A DNA stretch of 64,000 nt from Owenia fusiformis. Its lineage: Eukaryota > Annelida > Polychaeta > Sabellida > Oweniidae. The stretch lies in assembly GCA_903813345.2 (NCBI GenBank), contig CAIIXF020000012.1, positions 5,561,318-5,625,317 of the forward strand, in the 5' to 3' direction. Each line of letters starts with the position of its first letter. The first letter of the stretch is position 1. Under the pieces are notes generated by a model, which saw only the letters and a list, made by a program, of their open reading frames with translations, was not told the origin of the DNA and did no database searches. Made by a program: the position numbers and the translations under genes. This document shows, one piece after another, positions 39,101-47,745 of this stretch.

Positions 39101-42100
39101 AAAGACCTTTTTGACCTTGAGAAGGTCATTGAAGGTCAAATGTCAAATCTAAAGTCAGATTTGAACTTCTGAGAACATGTAGATGATTTAGAAAAAAATT
39201 GAAGTCAGTCTAAACAGTATTTGTTAAGTTATAGGAAGTTGTAAGAAATTGTTACAGACGCCGGACGCCAACCGCCGGACGCCAACCTCCAACCGCCGGA
39301 CGCCGTCGCAAAAAAACGGAGACCATAACAATATGTCACCACTTTTGGTGGTGACATAAGACATAAAAACAGAGACCATAACAATATGTCACCACTTTTT
39401 TGTGGTGACATGATAAACTCAAAGTGACTGTAAAACACAAATCAGTTTAACCTTTGTAATACCCTTGTTTGGTATCAAACAAAATAGTGTTCCACTTTGG
39501 AGGTTTAACAGTATTTATATTTTCCAATTAGTACTGTTATATGTATCATTACAGATCTCAAGGCGCTCAATGACAGAATTTTTTTAAAGAAAGGAAAATA
39601 CAAAGATTATTTTTAATTGATGTAGAGAAGTTCTAAATATGGTCTATGGTAATTGTTGAAAATTAAAATCTTTCTACTATCCTAAATAAGACCTGGTATA
39701 TGAATATCTACCTGCACTGTAGAGACTCCTACATTAGCTTGGTATGAAGGTATGGTTATGTTCAGCTGGTCTGTTATGTTAGAGGTTTGCACTGTACAGT
39801 TCACAGTGACGTTATTACCTCTCACTTCCTCACTGAAATATATTTTTATTGTATTTTCATTGTATTTTTGCATAAAAAACGTCACCAATGTTTCTAATTG
39901 CCAAAGTTAGATCTATGTTTTGTATATTTGAATGTATTAACAGGAATAAAGAAAAAACACTGAAATATATCATCATAATCATGGTTTATTGAATAAAAGC
40001 CTTTAGGAAATCAAATATTACTTGAAAAGTATTCTCTGTAAATAAAATGCATTCTTTGTGTAATGTTCTTTCCAGGATGTTTTCACTCGACCTATATGCC
40101 ACTTTTTACTGTGGAATGCCATGAGTAAAACTTCTTGATTTCTGATATTTTTATCTAATTCTTTAAATGCGCTCCAGAAAACTGTCACATTTTAATCTAA
40201 TTGCAGCATAAAGTACAATTTGAACATAATGAATTGTTTATATCTGAAACCACCCATGGCATGTTGAAGTTTGCCCTTAGTTGGGCTAAAAATTATCTTG
40301 TAAGTTTTTAAATCCTCACCTGAATTCAAGAGTGAAGGTTGATTGAAACAGGGCAAACTCTTTAGGTACAGTGATAATCGCACTACAGAAGTTAACAGTG
40401 CCTGCTGGTAGTATGGTAAATTCCCTGAAAGATTAATGTGTGAATATTAATCAATACTTGTAAAATGTGTTCGAAAGTGAATTATGATAATGTGTGAATA
40501 TTAATGACTGAATTTAAACAGAATTTTTTTTATTTATTTTATATTATTAATACAAAAATACACAGAATTATGTATTAGGATATGTTTACCTCTAAGATTT
40601 AAAAAAAAGAAGAAAAAATTATAAAGACTTAACCCATTTTGAATTTTTTCTAAGGCCATGGAAGTTTAAAATGGTTATGTTTAGTAATATGTGATTCGCT
40701 TTGAATTGAACAAACAACATGTATGCTATCATTTATTCAGAGTTCTTTTTCACATATAATATTAACTCATTATTGGTGTTTGATAACTTACACTGGTAGA
40801 CTGGTAGAGTGTGATTTGGTGAATTGAGGGTCTCCTGTGGGACTGACAGATTCACCCCAGCACTGTAATGATGTCATTCGACCAGCATTATTTCCCCTGT
40901 AATTAAAACAATTTTCTTGAATACGTTTGGGGTATAGTGATAGAGTATTTCAGCTAAATAACCATTAAACCTGGTTTAACACAGAACAGTATTCTTACAC
41001 TTTGCATACTACTCCCGATTGGAGTCTAGTCAGCATAAAAACCTTTCTTGCATTGGTACTCATTTTTAGCACGAGGAAATTCAGTCAGACAGTACATTGA
41101 TATTTCCGATTGACAAAGTATTTAGTTGCTTCAATGCTGGCCTATCTCTGCATAATAATCTTCACTCAAGAGTACTTCCACAAAAGTGACGTCCCCCTGT
41201 CTTGCTACATTTGAAAAGATGATTGGAGCAAAGGAGGTGCTGCTGTACCTAGCAGTCTGTGGTCTTAGCTCTTAGCTTAATCAAGAGTACTTACACAAAA
41301 TTGACGTCCCCCTGTCTTGCTGCATTTGAAAGGATGATTGGAGTAAAGGAGGTGCTGCTGTACCCAGCAGTCTGTGGTGCTAGCTCACATGATACCCTCA
41401 CCTACAATGAAACAATATAATAGTACAAAGGAGGCACTGCTGTGGTGCTTGCTCACATGATACCCTCCCCTACAATGAACCATATATAGTACAAAGGAGG
41501 TGTTGCTGTACCCAGTAGTCTGTGGTGTTAGCTCACATGATACTCTTACCTACAATAAAACAATGAACAATACAACCAGAACAACGGCAACGCCAAAGCG
41601 TAGCGAATCCCATCGAACAGAAATGGCTGGCATTTTTACAAACGAAATATATAGCAAATATCATGAAATAACACACATAAGAAAGGCCACCATTTTCAAA
41701 ATGGTTGCTCACTAGCCAAGTTGTCATCAGAAGAAGTAATATGCTTTTTTTTAGTATTCACATATTCACAAATGGCCGCCTTCTACCAAAAGTGTCATTA
41801 GACAGTGTGCCGTGCTTATAGTATTCACATACCAAATATGAACAATATCGCTCCCCCACTTTTCGAGTTACAGTAAAATACGTTAAAATGGTGGCCATTT
41901 TTTAAAATGGCCACCTTCAACCAAAAGTGTTATTAGACAGTGTGCCATGCTTATATTATTCACATACCAAATATGAACAAAATCGCTCCACTACTTTTCG
42001 AGTTATAGTCAAATACGTTAATATGGCGGCCATTTTTCAAAATGGCCACCTTCTACCCAAAGTGTCATTAGACAGTGTGCCATGCTTATAGTATTCACAA

Positions 42101-45100
42101 ACCAAATATGAACAAAATTGCTCCACTACTTTTTGAGTTATAGTAAAATATGTTAAAATGGCGGCCATTTTCAAAATGGCTGCCTTCTACCGAAAGTGTC
42201 ATTAGACAGTGTGCCATGCTTATAGTATTCACAAACCAAATATGAACAAAATCGCTCCACTACTTTTTGAGTTATAGTAAAATATGTTAAAATGGCGGCC
42301 ATTTCTCAAAATGGCCGCCTTCTACCGAAAGTGTCATTAGACAGTGTGCCATGCTTATAGTATTCACAAACCAAATATGAACAAAATCGCTCCACTACTT
42401 TTTGAGTTATAGTAAAATATGTTAAAATGGCGGCCATTTTTCAAAATGGTGGCCATTTTTCAAAATGGCTGCTTCCTACCAAAAGTGTCATTAGACAGTG
42501 AGCCATGCTTATGGTTTTCTCATACCAAATATGAACAAAATCGCTCCACTACTTCTTGAGTTACAGCAAAAATCGTAAAATAACGAGTAAAGGCCACCAT
42601 TTTTCAAGATGGCTGCCATGTGCTTCTTTAATATCTACATTTCTAGCTTTATCAATGTCCTATATCATTATTTTACATTTAAAACATAATGCTATTACAG
42701 TTTTACTTATTGCAACTAAATTACTGTAAAATCGGCACTAAAATGGCCGCCATTTTTAAATGAGCGGCCATTTTGAAAATCGACTTTCTAGCAGAACTTC
42801 TACCCCCATAGGGTATATGTGTACAAAATATGAACAAAATCGGGCCAACGGTATTTGAGTTATTGCCCGGACGGACGGACGGACAGACGGACGGACGGAC
42901 GGACGGACGGAGGCGTTCCCTATATCCCTCCGAACTTCGTTCGATGGGATAATAATACAAAGGAGGAACGGTCAGTAGTGTTAGCTTAATAATAGTCTGA
43001 CCTACAATTATACAATAGAAATGAATCTTATTTAAAACAGTGTACATTTTTAAAACAAACACTACAAAATTCTTGATAACTTTCTTTAGTGTATTAATCA
43101 GTAATATTTTTTCAAAACTCACTGTTCCTAGGATTGGTTGACTGACAGAATCACTATCAAGTGCCACAATGGAAACCTTGACAACACCATTTGGTGCGTT
43201 TATTGTTACAGTGTAAGAGCCATTATTGTTGACTCCTACTCCATCACCATCCACAGAGTCTATATACACTAAGCCATTGCCTGAAAATCAAAGTTTTATC
43301 AATAATAAATCAATACAAGCTTTGCAATATACCTTTGAAATCAAATTGAAATCTCATTTTAATAACATTCTACGAGATCTGCTTTCATAACCATTAATGA
43401 CTTAAATTATGTCCATTTACAACCTATTTGAATTCTCATAATTTTCTAGTCCAAGACTTTGATTTCTACAGTTTTCTAAGTTTCCAATTCCCAGGATTTT
43501 CAAGTTTACTGAAAAAACATCCAACTAAATCACCATTGGCACTATGTTAAAAATGTCTACTAGAAAGTAATTACCTATTTTTATCACCTATCAATTCTTC
43601 AACTTATCAATTCTTCTTCAATTTGCAATATGATAAAAGAAAAGCCTATCAATTGCTGATAAGGGCATTGCAGAATTAATCAAACTAAAAGTTTTAAATG
43701 ATTCTGAGGCAGCATATTTGGCTAAAATGGAAAGTCTGGCATGATAGTATAAGTTGAAAGTTTTGATTATGTCTTTGCTCACTGAGAGGGGTAAAATATA
43801 TTTGGGATCTTAGGATTGTCTATGAAAGACCTGGTTATAAATTTGGGTAAATGTTATGGATAATTTCCGTGAAGGTTAAGCTTTTATAGCAAAGTTGGTA
43901 GAGCCCTAGTCTTTGAATCTATAAGGGTCCTTCGTTCAATTCCCACATGAGGCATTGAATCATGGGCTTTCAACTAAGCCCATGATTGAATTTAACGTAA
44001 CTTTCTTTCATTTTCTGTATCTGGCGGCTTGTTGCACTATGACGACAAAGTGCAGTAACGTAGATATGTGGGGTAATGTCGACATGAGAAATAGGGTAAC
44101 TTTGACACTTACTTGTTAGAAATTATAATTCCCGTTTTTCGCCATGTTTGATTTTGAAAAAAATTAAAATCGCATTAGATCTCGATCCATCCAAGAAAAA
44201 CATGGCTTCGTCCTATATCGGTTATTTGAGCAAATTACCCTCAAAACTCAAAATATTTGTTCATATAGGAAGTGCTATTCAAAATGGCCGATTGGGTAAA
44301 ATTAATTTGCACAATTGTTTCTTCAACTAGCTTTATTTCCACTTGACAATATGCTGTGTTACCTTTTATTGCATTTAATTGTATCTTACTTCTTAGTTGA
44401 ATTTTTGCAAAGTTTATTTTATTGAAGAAATAGTTCCTCTAATTGATAATTTTGTGCAAAAAATCCACTGCAATTTCCACAGGACAGTAGTATATCATAA
44501 CAGACTGACTTCTAGTCAGTTTGGATACATACTACATGTACATGTAGGGGTAGGGCAAATAAACAGCAAGGTGTCGAAGTTACCCCAAACATCAAAGTTA
44601 CCCCAAATTGAAATGTAATGGCATCAACGTTATACCCCTTCACCCTAGTTAGTCATTCCCTTGGGGTGCCCTCGGGTTACTCGAGTCTAGCTTACAGCTA
44701 GATGTAACTTCATTGATTTCGTATGTACTCGTATTTCGTATGTAAAAATTGCTACACGCACCTAGAAATCATTTTTAATAAATTTTATAAATATTTTTAA
44801 GAATATTAATTATATTTAGGATGAAGCGTTGCTTGTCTGGATTTAGATATTTCAAAATTTCTTTTCGGAGTTCGACACATGGTGAAATTTTCTCGCTGTA
44901 GCTAAAAATGGCTTCCGGTTCCGAACGTGAATAATGGAGGAAACTTTGAATATTATCCTCGCTTAAAAAAATCAAATAAAACAATAGATTCAGACGGAGA
45001 TGTGTGCTGATGTTTCTCAAATCTATACATAGAGGTATATTTCATATTATTATGCCGTATTTACTGTGCGTGTGACACAATGATTACAATATTCACAATA

Positions 45101-45655
45101 CCAAGGCAGCTCAATCTTTCTACTCAAAGCCGGAATATAGAGAAGGCTTTGGACAGAAGTAACCCTCGGGTCATTACTATGTGCTTGCTCCTTTGCCATA
45201 TCGCTGACAGAGAAAATAAAACTACGGGTCCTACGGAACCAAAATACACGAAAATCTAAACTGTGTACCCTCATTTTCCAGTGAGGTCCTCGAGTTAACT
45301 GTAAGTAGATCTTATGTTGTCTAGGCCTACTCGTGGATCTAATTCAAGAGTTTGTTTACATTGACAACTGACTGAATACCAGTAAATGAATGATATATGA
45401 CCTATTTATTAGCAAAACAAAAGTCATGCAAGATTTACGATTCACATACTTTAAACTTTACACGACAATATGATAAGATAAGCCGCACATTTGTGTTTGA
45501 AAAAATGAATGAAAATATTTTGAATGAAAAAATGTGAATTCAGAAAACAAAAATAGAATCTAATGATTCATAATTTTCGACTTACCTAAACTAGATACCT
45601 GCAAGATTAGTTGATGTATTAATAAAATGATACTGATAGATGATAATCGATTCAT
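12180..45655 (-). CDS. TCTN2: tectonic-2-like ciliary transition-zone protein, 23 exons
   Basis: Tectonics are signal-peptide-bearing proteins of the MKS/tectonic complex at the ciliary transition zone, gating membrane proteins into cilia. Exons, each AG/GT-bounded and phase-compatible: 45586-45655, 43123-43280, 41295-41401, 40792-40896, 40320-40424, 39712-39832, 37424-37523, 35666-35748, 35092-35236, 31510-31601, 30799-31000, 30504-30619, 29708-29952, 20906-20988, 20001-20121, 17320-18006, 16492-16571, 15592-15708, 14705-14822, 14236-14340, 13845-14034, 12731-12798, 12180-12357. The signal peptide starts MNRLSSISIILLIHQLILQ. The hallmark CPCDITVSLCDIGCCCDQ is at about 450-467. HLGYFY, GYKQG, RSGSPGYLLGKPL and FIKVPAREPDPVTR follow in family order; the last three favour TCTN2. 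The 1131-residue model exceeds the roughly 700 of vertebrate TCTN2. The extra length is in the N-terminal half and in the 229-residue exon 17320-18006. Alternatively exon 23 splices at 12211 (CAG/GTTGGT) to an unseen last exon. Confidence 0.9.
13138..13836. repeat. 26-bp minisatellite beside a splice donor
   Basis: About 27 tandem copies of a 26-bp unit containing ATTATGTAAATTATATTATG followed by AATCAC, with very few substitutions. The array lies in a tectonic intron and ends less than 10 bp from the donor of exon 13845-14034. No conserved exon fragment is seen within the unit. Confidence 0.93.
14300..14470 (-). repeat. duplicated acceptor and exon start (2 copies)
   Basis: The segment containing GCTAGTTGACGATTTAACAC and its continuation occurs twice about 80 bp apart. 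On the minus strand each copy carries intron, an acceptor (TTATTATAG) and the first 30 or more bases of exon 14236-14340. Only the lower-coordinate copy continues into the complete exon; the upstream copy is an exon fragment inside the intron. Confidence 0.85.
16066..16256. mobile_element. short MITE with GTAGCCAG-type ends
   Basis: It begins with a CAGGCTCATAGCCAGG-like end and finishes with CTGGCTACGGGCCTG, its inverted counterpart. The interior is rich in GGGGG and CCCCC runs. A related fragment (GGCCAGTAGCCAG) is at 36880-37010. No coding capacity. It lies within a tectonic intron. Confidence 0.55.
16322..16520 (-). repeat. duplicated exon end and donor (3 copies)
   Basis: CCAGGACTTCCAGATCTTGC occurs three times at about 80-bp spacing. 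On the minus strand each copy is the last 30 or so bases of exon 16492-16571 plus its donor and the following intron. The full exon has the donor GTGAGATC; the two extra copies, downstream in transcription, read GTTAGATC and lack the 5' half of the exon. Confidence 0.88.
18036..18172. mobile_element. ATGTCACCAC-family MITE
   Basis: It opens near AAATGTCACCACC and ends in a short hairpin, ATGTCACCACTCTTGGTGGT. Related copies in the window are at 19796-19925, 28695-28856 (diverged), 31316-31453, 37576-37700 (partial) and 39246-39420. All share a middle section based on GTTACAGA and repeated GCCAAC/CACCGA words, followed by AGACCATAACAAT. Confidence 0.6.
18180..19135. repeat. GGCCATTTT-type dispersed repeat with GGACGG tail
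   Basis: Diverged tandem blocks of roughly 130 bp contain GTGGCCATTTTGAAA and TTTGAGTTATCAAAGATTAC. They finish in an ATGGACGG-rich stretch followed by CAAACTTCGTTTAGTGGGAT. The same architecture and tail recur at 41730-42955, so this is a mobile or amplified family. Confidence 0.7.
19796..19925. mobile_element. ATGTCACCAC-family MITE
   Basis: This copy has AAATATCACCACA at one end and TTGTCACCACTTTTGGTAGT at the other, with the shared core words CCAAACACCGACTGTC. It lies in the tectonic intron between exons 17320-18006 and 20001-20121. Confidence 0.55.
21560..23212 (+). repeat. 67-bp minisatellite, about 25 copies
   Basis: The unit begins GCATTGAACATGCCGAAGTC and runs through TACATGCTCAAGATCAC to a TATATTATATTAATATTA stretch; some units lack a few bases. 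Related single-copy sequence is at about 23575-23625 (GAACAAGCCAAAGTCAAGG), just upstream of the nested gene's start codon. The array appears to have grown from one unit of a duplicated 5' flank. Confidence 0.93.
23347..23451 (+). pseudogene. relic duplicate of the nested gene's signal-peptide exon
   Basis: A 34-codon frame starts MRTMLKVLASVI. It matches the functional start at 23763 (MRTMVKVLALVI), including CCAAGATGAGGACGATG around the start codon. After about 22 residues the frame diverges and stops. The flanks on both sides are also duplicated (for example CATGCACAATATTTCT at about 21375 and 23525). It is best read as a tandem duplicate of the promoter and first exon that has decayed, though a short secreted peptide is possible. 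Confidence 0.6.
23763..28421 (+). CDS. secreted tandem pseudophosphatase (DUF442/BLH-like), five exons, nested in a tectonic intron
   Basis: Exons 23763-24030, 24690-25415, 25883-26152, 27939-28016 and 28345-28421 join in consistent phase 1 to give 472 residues. Residues 1-22 are a signal peptide. Residues 30-80 are Lys/Met-rich and helical, probably coiled coil. Domain 1 spans about 95-235 and domain 2 about 285-472. Domain 2 has NIFIAGQ, FSTIFNLRNG and HSRTGHTAKLWAL, matching the beta-lactamase-hydrolase-like phosphatase family (DUF442), which normally reads HCRSGTR...LWAL. In both domains the nucleophilic Cys is Ser (HSGVGYS at 209-215, HSRTGHT at 440-446) and the expected Arg is Ser or Thr, so catalysis is not expected. 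Domain 2 also carries a polar insert of about 60 residues in exon 3. A binding or structural role outside the cell is inferred. The whole gene lies antisense in tectonic intron 13. Confidence 0.8.
24131..24199. mobile_element. 69-bp hairpin MITE with TA target duplication
   Basis: It begins CAGGGTGTCTAAAAAAACAG and ends with its near-perfect inverted copy ...TTTAAAACCCTG. TA flanks it on both sides (24129-24130 and 24200-24201). The arms fold almost completely. Other CAGGGTG starts at about 25687 and 29402 suggest a family. It lies in intron 1 of the nested gene. Confidence 0.7.
24210..24318 (+). other. tRNA-like sequence enclosed by 19-bp inverted repeats
   Basis: TAGCTCAGTGGTAGAGC (A-box and D-arm) and GTGGGTTCCATCTCCAC (T-arm, B-box) are spaced as in a tRNA. 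The acceptor stem is poor and the anticodon arm does not fold well, so this is a tRNA-derived element rather than a working tRNA. It is bracketed by TGATGTGAAAAAGCCAGTC (24210-24228) and its near-exact reverse complement (24300-24318). Confidence 0.6.
26752..27176. mobile_element. hAT-type MITE with 8-bp target duplication
   Basis: The ends are TAGGGGTCCC(G/A)C inverted repeats. A perfect 8-bp direct repeat, CTTAGAAC, flanks it (26744-26751 and 27177-27184). The interior is rich in ATACGAGCGTATCG and GCTCGAG words and encodes no transposase. It lies in intron 3 of the nested gene. Confidence 0.85.
27430..27870. repeat. TGATTGTTTRTAT low-complexity repeat
   Basis: Imperfect 12-15 bp units such as ATTGTTTATATATTG and TTGTATGTTGATT fill about 440 bp just before exon 4 of the nested gene. 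The open frames seen here come from the repeat period. Confidence 0.8.
28590..28595 (+). terminator. polyadenylation signal of the nested gene
   Basis: AATAAA lies about 170 bp after the TAG at 28419-28421, the first such hexamer downstream. It is consistent with the proposed terminal exon. Confidence 0.45.
28695..28856. mobile_element. diverged ATGTCACCAC-family MITE
   Basis: GAACATGACAAAATTTCACC at one end and TATGTCGCC...GATGTGACATAAAA at the other match the family, but the interior has drifted and the terminal hairpin is imperfect. Confidence 0.4.
31316..31453. mobile_element. ATGTCACCAC-family MITE
   Basis: GCATTAACATGTAAAATGTC opens the copy and CAATATGTCACCACTTTGGT with GACATAATA closes it. 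The interior has several CACC/CCAAC words. It lies in the tectonic intron between exons 31510-31601 and 30799-31000. Confidence 0.55.
32166..32216. repeat. 17-bp tandem repeat
   Basis: Three consecutive copies of AAACAAAATGTGCTRAA. Confidence 0.7.
33119..33535. repeat. about 103-bp tandem repeat, four copies
   Basis: Each unit starts near ACATGTGTATGGGGG and contains GTGCAGACCATTTAGATTGT and GCTAGCCCTGTTGTTATCCA. The copies differ by only a few bases, mainly in the length of the G run. Intronic. Confidence 0.9.
34148..34215. repeat. about 20-bp tandem repeat, four copies
   Basis: TCCTTGCAATGTGGTTTA is repeated with small changes; the short frames on both strands arise from it. Confidence 0.75.
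35729..36880 (-). repeat. 50-bp minisatellite, each unit carrying an exon start and its acceptor
   Basis: About 23 copies of a 50-bp unit contain ACAAACATTGCAGGGTCACC and then TAAGAAGTAGATCAACAATA. On the minus strand the first part is the opening 20 or so bases of tectonic exon 35666-35748 (GTGACCCTGCAATGTTTGTG) and the CTTAG before it is that exon's acceptor. Thus every unit repeats the 3' splice site and exon start. Only the lowest-coordinate copy leads into the full exon. Some units read TGGTGACC or CTAAGGTGACC. Confidence 0.93.
36881..37020. mobile_element. fragment of a GTAGCCAG-type MITE
   Basis: GGCCAGTAGCCAG, a TTCACTTTTCAAAAAATTCC stretch and a GGGGGGTTC run resemble the element at 16066-16256. 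The far end is not clear. Confidence 0.35.
37576..37700. mobile_element. partial ATGTCACCAC-family MITE
   Basis: ACATTAACATGCAAAATGTC and ACCACCATTTGTTACAGACG with repeated CGATTGC/CCAAC words match the family. A second ACATGACAAAATGTCACCAC start follows at about 37676, so copies may be nested or broken. Confidence 0.45.
37700..39220. repeat. tandem array rich in AGGTCA half-sites
   Basis: About ten diverged units of 120-190 bp share AACATGTAGATGATTTTGAA, TCAATTTGAAGCAAGTTGAA and a TGACCT/AGGTCA cluster. In the fuller units the half-sites are ordered TGACCT, 4 bp, TGACCT, 5 bp, AGGTCA, 4 bp, AGGTCA, for example at 38361-38400. It lies in the tectonic intron between exons 39712-39832 and 37424-37523. 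Confidence 0.9.
39246..39420. mobile_element. ATGTCACCAC-family MITE with duplicated 3' end
   Basis: TTGTTACAGACGCCGGACGC opens a run of GCCGGACGCC words. The terminal hairpin ATGTCACCACTTTTGGTGGT is followed by a second AGACCATAACAAT and another hairpin with a longer loop. It is the clearest copy in the window. Confidence 0.65.
41168..41570 (-). repeat. tandem copies of a whole tectonic exon (one intact, three broken)
   Basis: The exon at 41295-41401 has an intact donor (GTAAGTACT) and acceptor. A near-full copy at about 41168-41275 has GGAAGTACT in place of the GT donor. Two shorter copies at about 41432-41480 and 41494-41557 keep the acceptor end and lose the 3' part of the exon. Shared words include AAAGGAGGTGCTGCTGTACC and GCTCACATGATACCCTC. 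Only one copy can be used without disturbing phase. Confidence 0.85.
41730..42955. repeat. 120-bp GGCCATTTT tandem repeat with GGACGG tail
   Basis: About seven units contain AGTGTCATTAGACAGTGTGC, CCAAATATGAACAAAATCGC and AAAATGGCGGCCATTTT. The block ends in (GGAC)n and CTCCGAACTTCGTTCGATGG. The related block at 18180-19135 has the same tail. It lies in intron 2 of the tectonic gene. Confidence 0.85.
43870..44030 (+). mobile_element. tRNA-derived SINE-like element
   Basis: TAGCAAAGTTGGTAGAGCCC resembles a D-arm/A-box, and CGTTCAATTCCCAC resembles a B-box. A tail with AACTTTCTTTCATTTTCTGT follows. The B-box and tail recur at about 55757-55815 (GGTTCGATTCCCAC, CTTTCTTTCAATTTC). It lies in intron 1 of the tectonic gene. 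Confidence 0.55.
45586..45655 (-). other. TCTN2: first coding exon (signal peptide) of the tectonic gene
   Basis: ATG at 45655 opens a 23-codon hydrophobic leader that ends in VSSL and a GTAAGT donor in phase 1. The next exon (43280) begins in the matching phase after TTTTCAG. This start was chosen because no other upstream minus-strand exon offered both a signal peptide and the correct phase. The codon context before the ATG (AGT) is acceptable. Confidence 0.75.
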
Positions 45656-45895
45656 ACTTGTTGCACATTATGTGTCCTAATCGGGTATAATACTCAAAAT
45701 TGTGTCCAAATTTAAATTTTGATTTTTGCATTTTCTTCCGCCATTTTGTTGATTCATTTCGTTTAGTACAGATTTAAAAAAACTCCCGGGGATTTATTTT
45801 TGTTTCTTGTGTTCCTTTAAGTGCCTTACCCCCGGGGCCTTACCTAATTATTACAATCTATTAGTTTGTCAAACATGGGGCTTATGCTTGATGAT

Positions 45896-45908
45896 GTCAA
45901 CTGGTAAC
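45896..45908 (-). promoter_or_regulatory. possible RFX X-box upstream of the tectonic gene
   Basis: Read on the minus strand, GTTACCAGTTGAC has one perfect half-site and one half-site with a single departure from the RYYNYY-N-RRNRAC consensus. It lies about 240 bp before the tectonic ATG. Ciliary genes are commonly controlled by RFX factors through such motifs near the start. This is a one-motif guess. Confidence 0.25.
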
Positions 45909-46025
45909 GCCCTGGAAGAGCGTTAACATTTTCTATATTTCGAGCCCATGGTTACAGCCTATGGCCTCACGGACTCACATGAACGCCTATGTAGCCAAAC
46001 GCTTACCTGAGTATGAAAGGCTCCC

Positions 46026-46863
46026 GTGCGCGGACAACACTCCTTCTATGCATCCAAGAGTCTAGACGATCCCGATTTCAATCAAGTTTATTTACGAATA
46101 GAAATTGATCAACTGATAAACTTAGTTAACAAAATTTACAAAGGCTTGGATGATCGAAATGAAATTATGATAATCTTTTTAGATATTTCCAAGGCACTTG
46201 ATAGGGTCTGGCATACTGGTTTAATTTACAAGTTAGAATCATATGGAATTTCTGGTCAACTTCTAAAATGGTTGAAAAGCTATCTTTCCGACCGCAAACA
46301 GAGAGTTGTCATAAACGGTGTTCATTCTGACTGGCGCTACATTGAAGCAGGTGTCCCTCAAGGCTCAATACTCGGACCTCTCCTATTTCTGTTTTACATC
46401 AATGACATTGTTGAAAATAAAGATACCGACATAAACCTTTTCGCTGATGACACCTCTCTACTTGAAGTGGTAAACGACCCAATACTTAGCTCAGTTAAAA
46501 TGCAACATGATATAGACCAAATAGAACAATGGGCAGAAAGATGGAAAGTTACTTTTAATGCTGCCAAGTCAAAACTTCTGATAATCTCACTTAAACAAAA
46601 TAAATTAAATTATCCTGATATAAAGTTGAACAACTCTGTAATTCAAACAGTTGATCACCACACCCATTTAGGACTTACAATACAATCAAATATGAGCTGG
46701 TATCTTCATATCAACAATATAACTAAGAAAGCAAATATGAGACTTGGCCTCCTCAAAAGGAGCTCATTTAAATACAACTTAAATCAAAATGAACTAGAAA
46801 CATTATACTTTTCAATGGTTCGATCAGTAATTGAATATGGTGACGTCCTTTATAACAATTGAC
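46026..46863 (+). pseudogene. reverse transcriptase fragment of a LINE
   Basis: A 278-residue open stretch of the RT domain that starts inside the fingers region and stops prematurely at DVLYNN. The catalytic aspartates in FLDIS and FADD are kept, but without the endonuclease and C-terminal part it is not expected to be functional. Confidence 0.8.
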
Positions 46864-47745
46864 ATTTATTCCAAAGTAAATCATTAAAAAACATCCAAAG
46901 AGAAGCTGCTATATTATGTTCACATGCCTATAGAGTATAGACATACTAAATATAATGATATTTTGAATGAACTTGGCTGGGACTCACTCAAAACCAGAAG
47001 ACAATTACATATTACCACCACTTTCCATAAAATGGTTTATCAAAATGCCCCGCTTTATTTGACTGACCTCTTAACCCCTCTCTCCCAAAAGCAGACCAGA
47101 TATAGCTTAAGAAACCAAAACTCTTTCAATATACCCTTCTGTAGACTTAACATTAAGCTAATTACAAGTCGTTTCTTCCGAATGCCATTAGAATATGGAA
47201 CAACCTGGAACAACATTTTAGGAACATTGGTTATCTCCCTCTATTTAAATATAAACTTAATTCTATTTGTAAAAGCAAAAATAAACTTTACTCATTAAAA
47301 GCCAGCAAATCTGCAATTAATCATGGGAGAATCCGAATGGGTCTCAGTGCCTTAAACCATCAACGTTTCTCTTACAACCTCATAGACTTCAAACACTGTG
47401 CTTGTGGTTTCGCACAAGAGACACCACTTCATTATTTTCTTGACTGTCCCCTCTATGTTGCCCAAAGAACTACTCTTCTCAGGGAATTAGGGAACATAGC
47501 CACAACCAATAGACATAATCTTCTCAATTGTATAATTCATGGAAACAAAGATTCTTCATTCATTGACAACTCCACTCTATTTAATAATGTCTAGACATTC
47601 ATCAGAGACACTCAGAGATTTTTATAACCATATATAAAACTGTCTAACCTATTGCATGACATCTCAAAATTTTATATGTAGACCCCTATGGGATATAATA
47701 GTGTAAACTGTAAACCCTAGGCTAAATAAAATGATTTAAAAAAAA
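46026..47745 (+). mobile_element. 5'-truncated LINE with broken reverse transcriptase
   Basis: The element retains the RT core and a C-terminal region, then a 3' end with AAATAAAATG and an A-rich tail. The RT palm motifs are present: MIIFLDISKALD, GVPQGSILGPLLF and LFADD. The endonuclease is missing. The reading frame is broken by a TGA at 46861-46863 and at least one frameshift around 47150-47300. The C-terminal part continues at 47337-47594 with a C-C-H-C-like segment (HCACGFAQETPLHYFLDC). It sits about 370 bp upstream of the tectonic start codon. The clade is probably CR1/Jockey/I-like and not determined. Confidence 0.85.

Noticed and set aside
42721-43122. Extension of the minus-strand frame beyond exon 43123-43280
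   Set aside because: The exon ends at a GTGAGT donor; the rest runs into intron and a repeat tail (RPSVRPSVCPSV from the GGACGG tract).
44775-45274. Two minus-strand frames in tectonic intron 1
   Set aside because: Neither offers a signal peptide with the needed phase, and the exon at 45586-45655 satisfies both.
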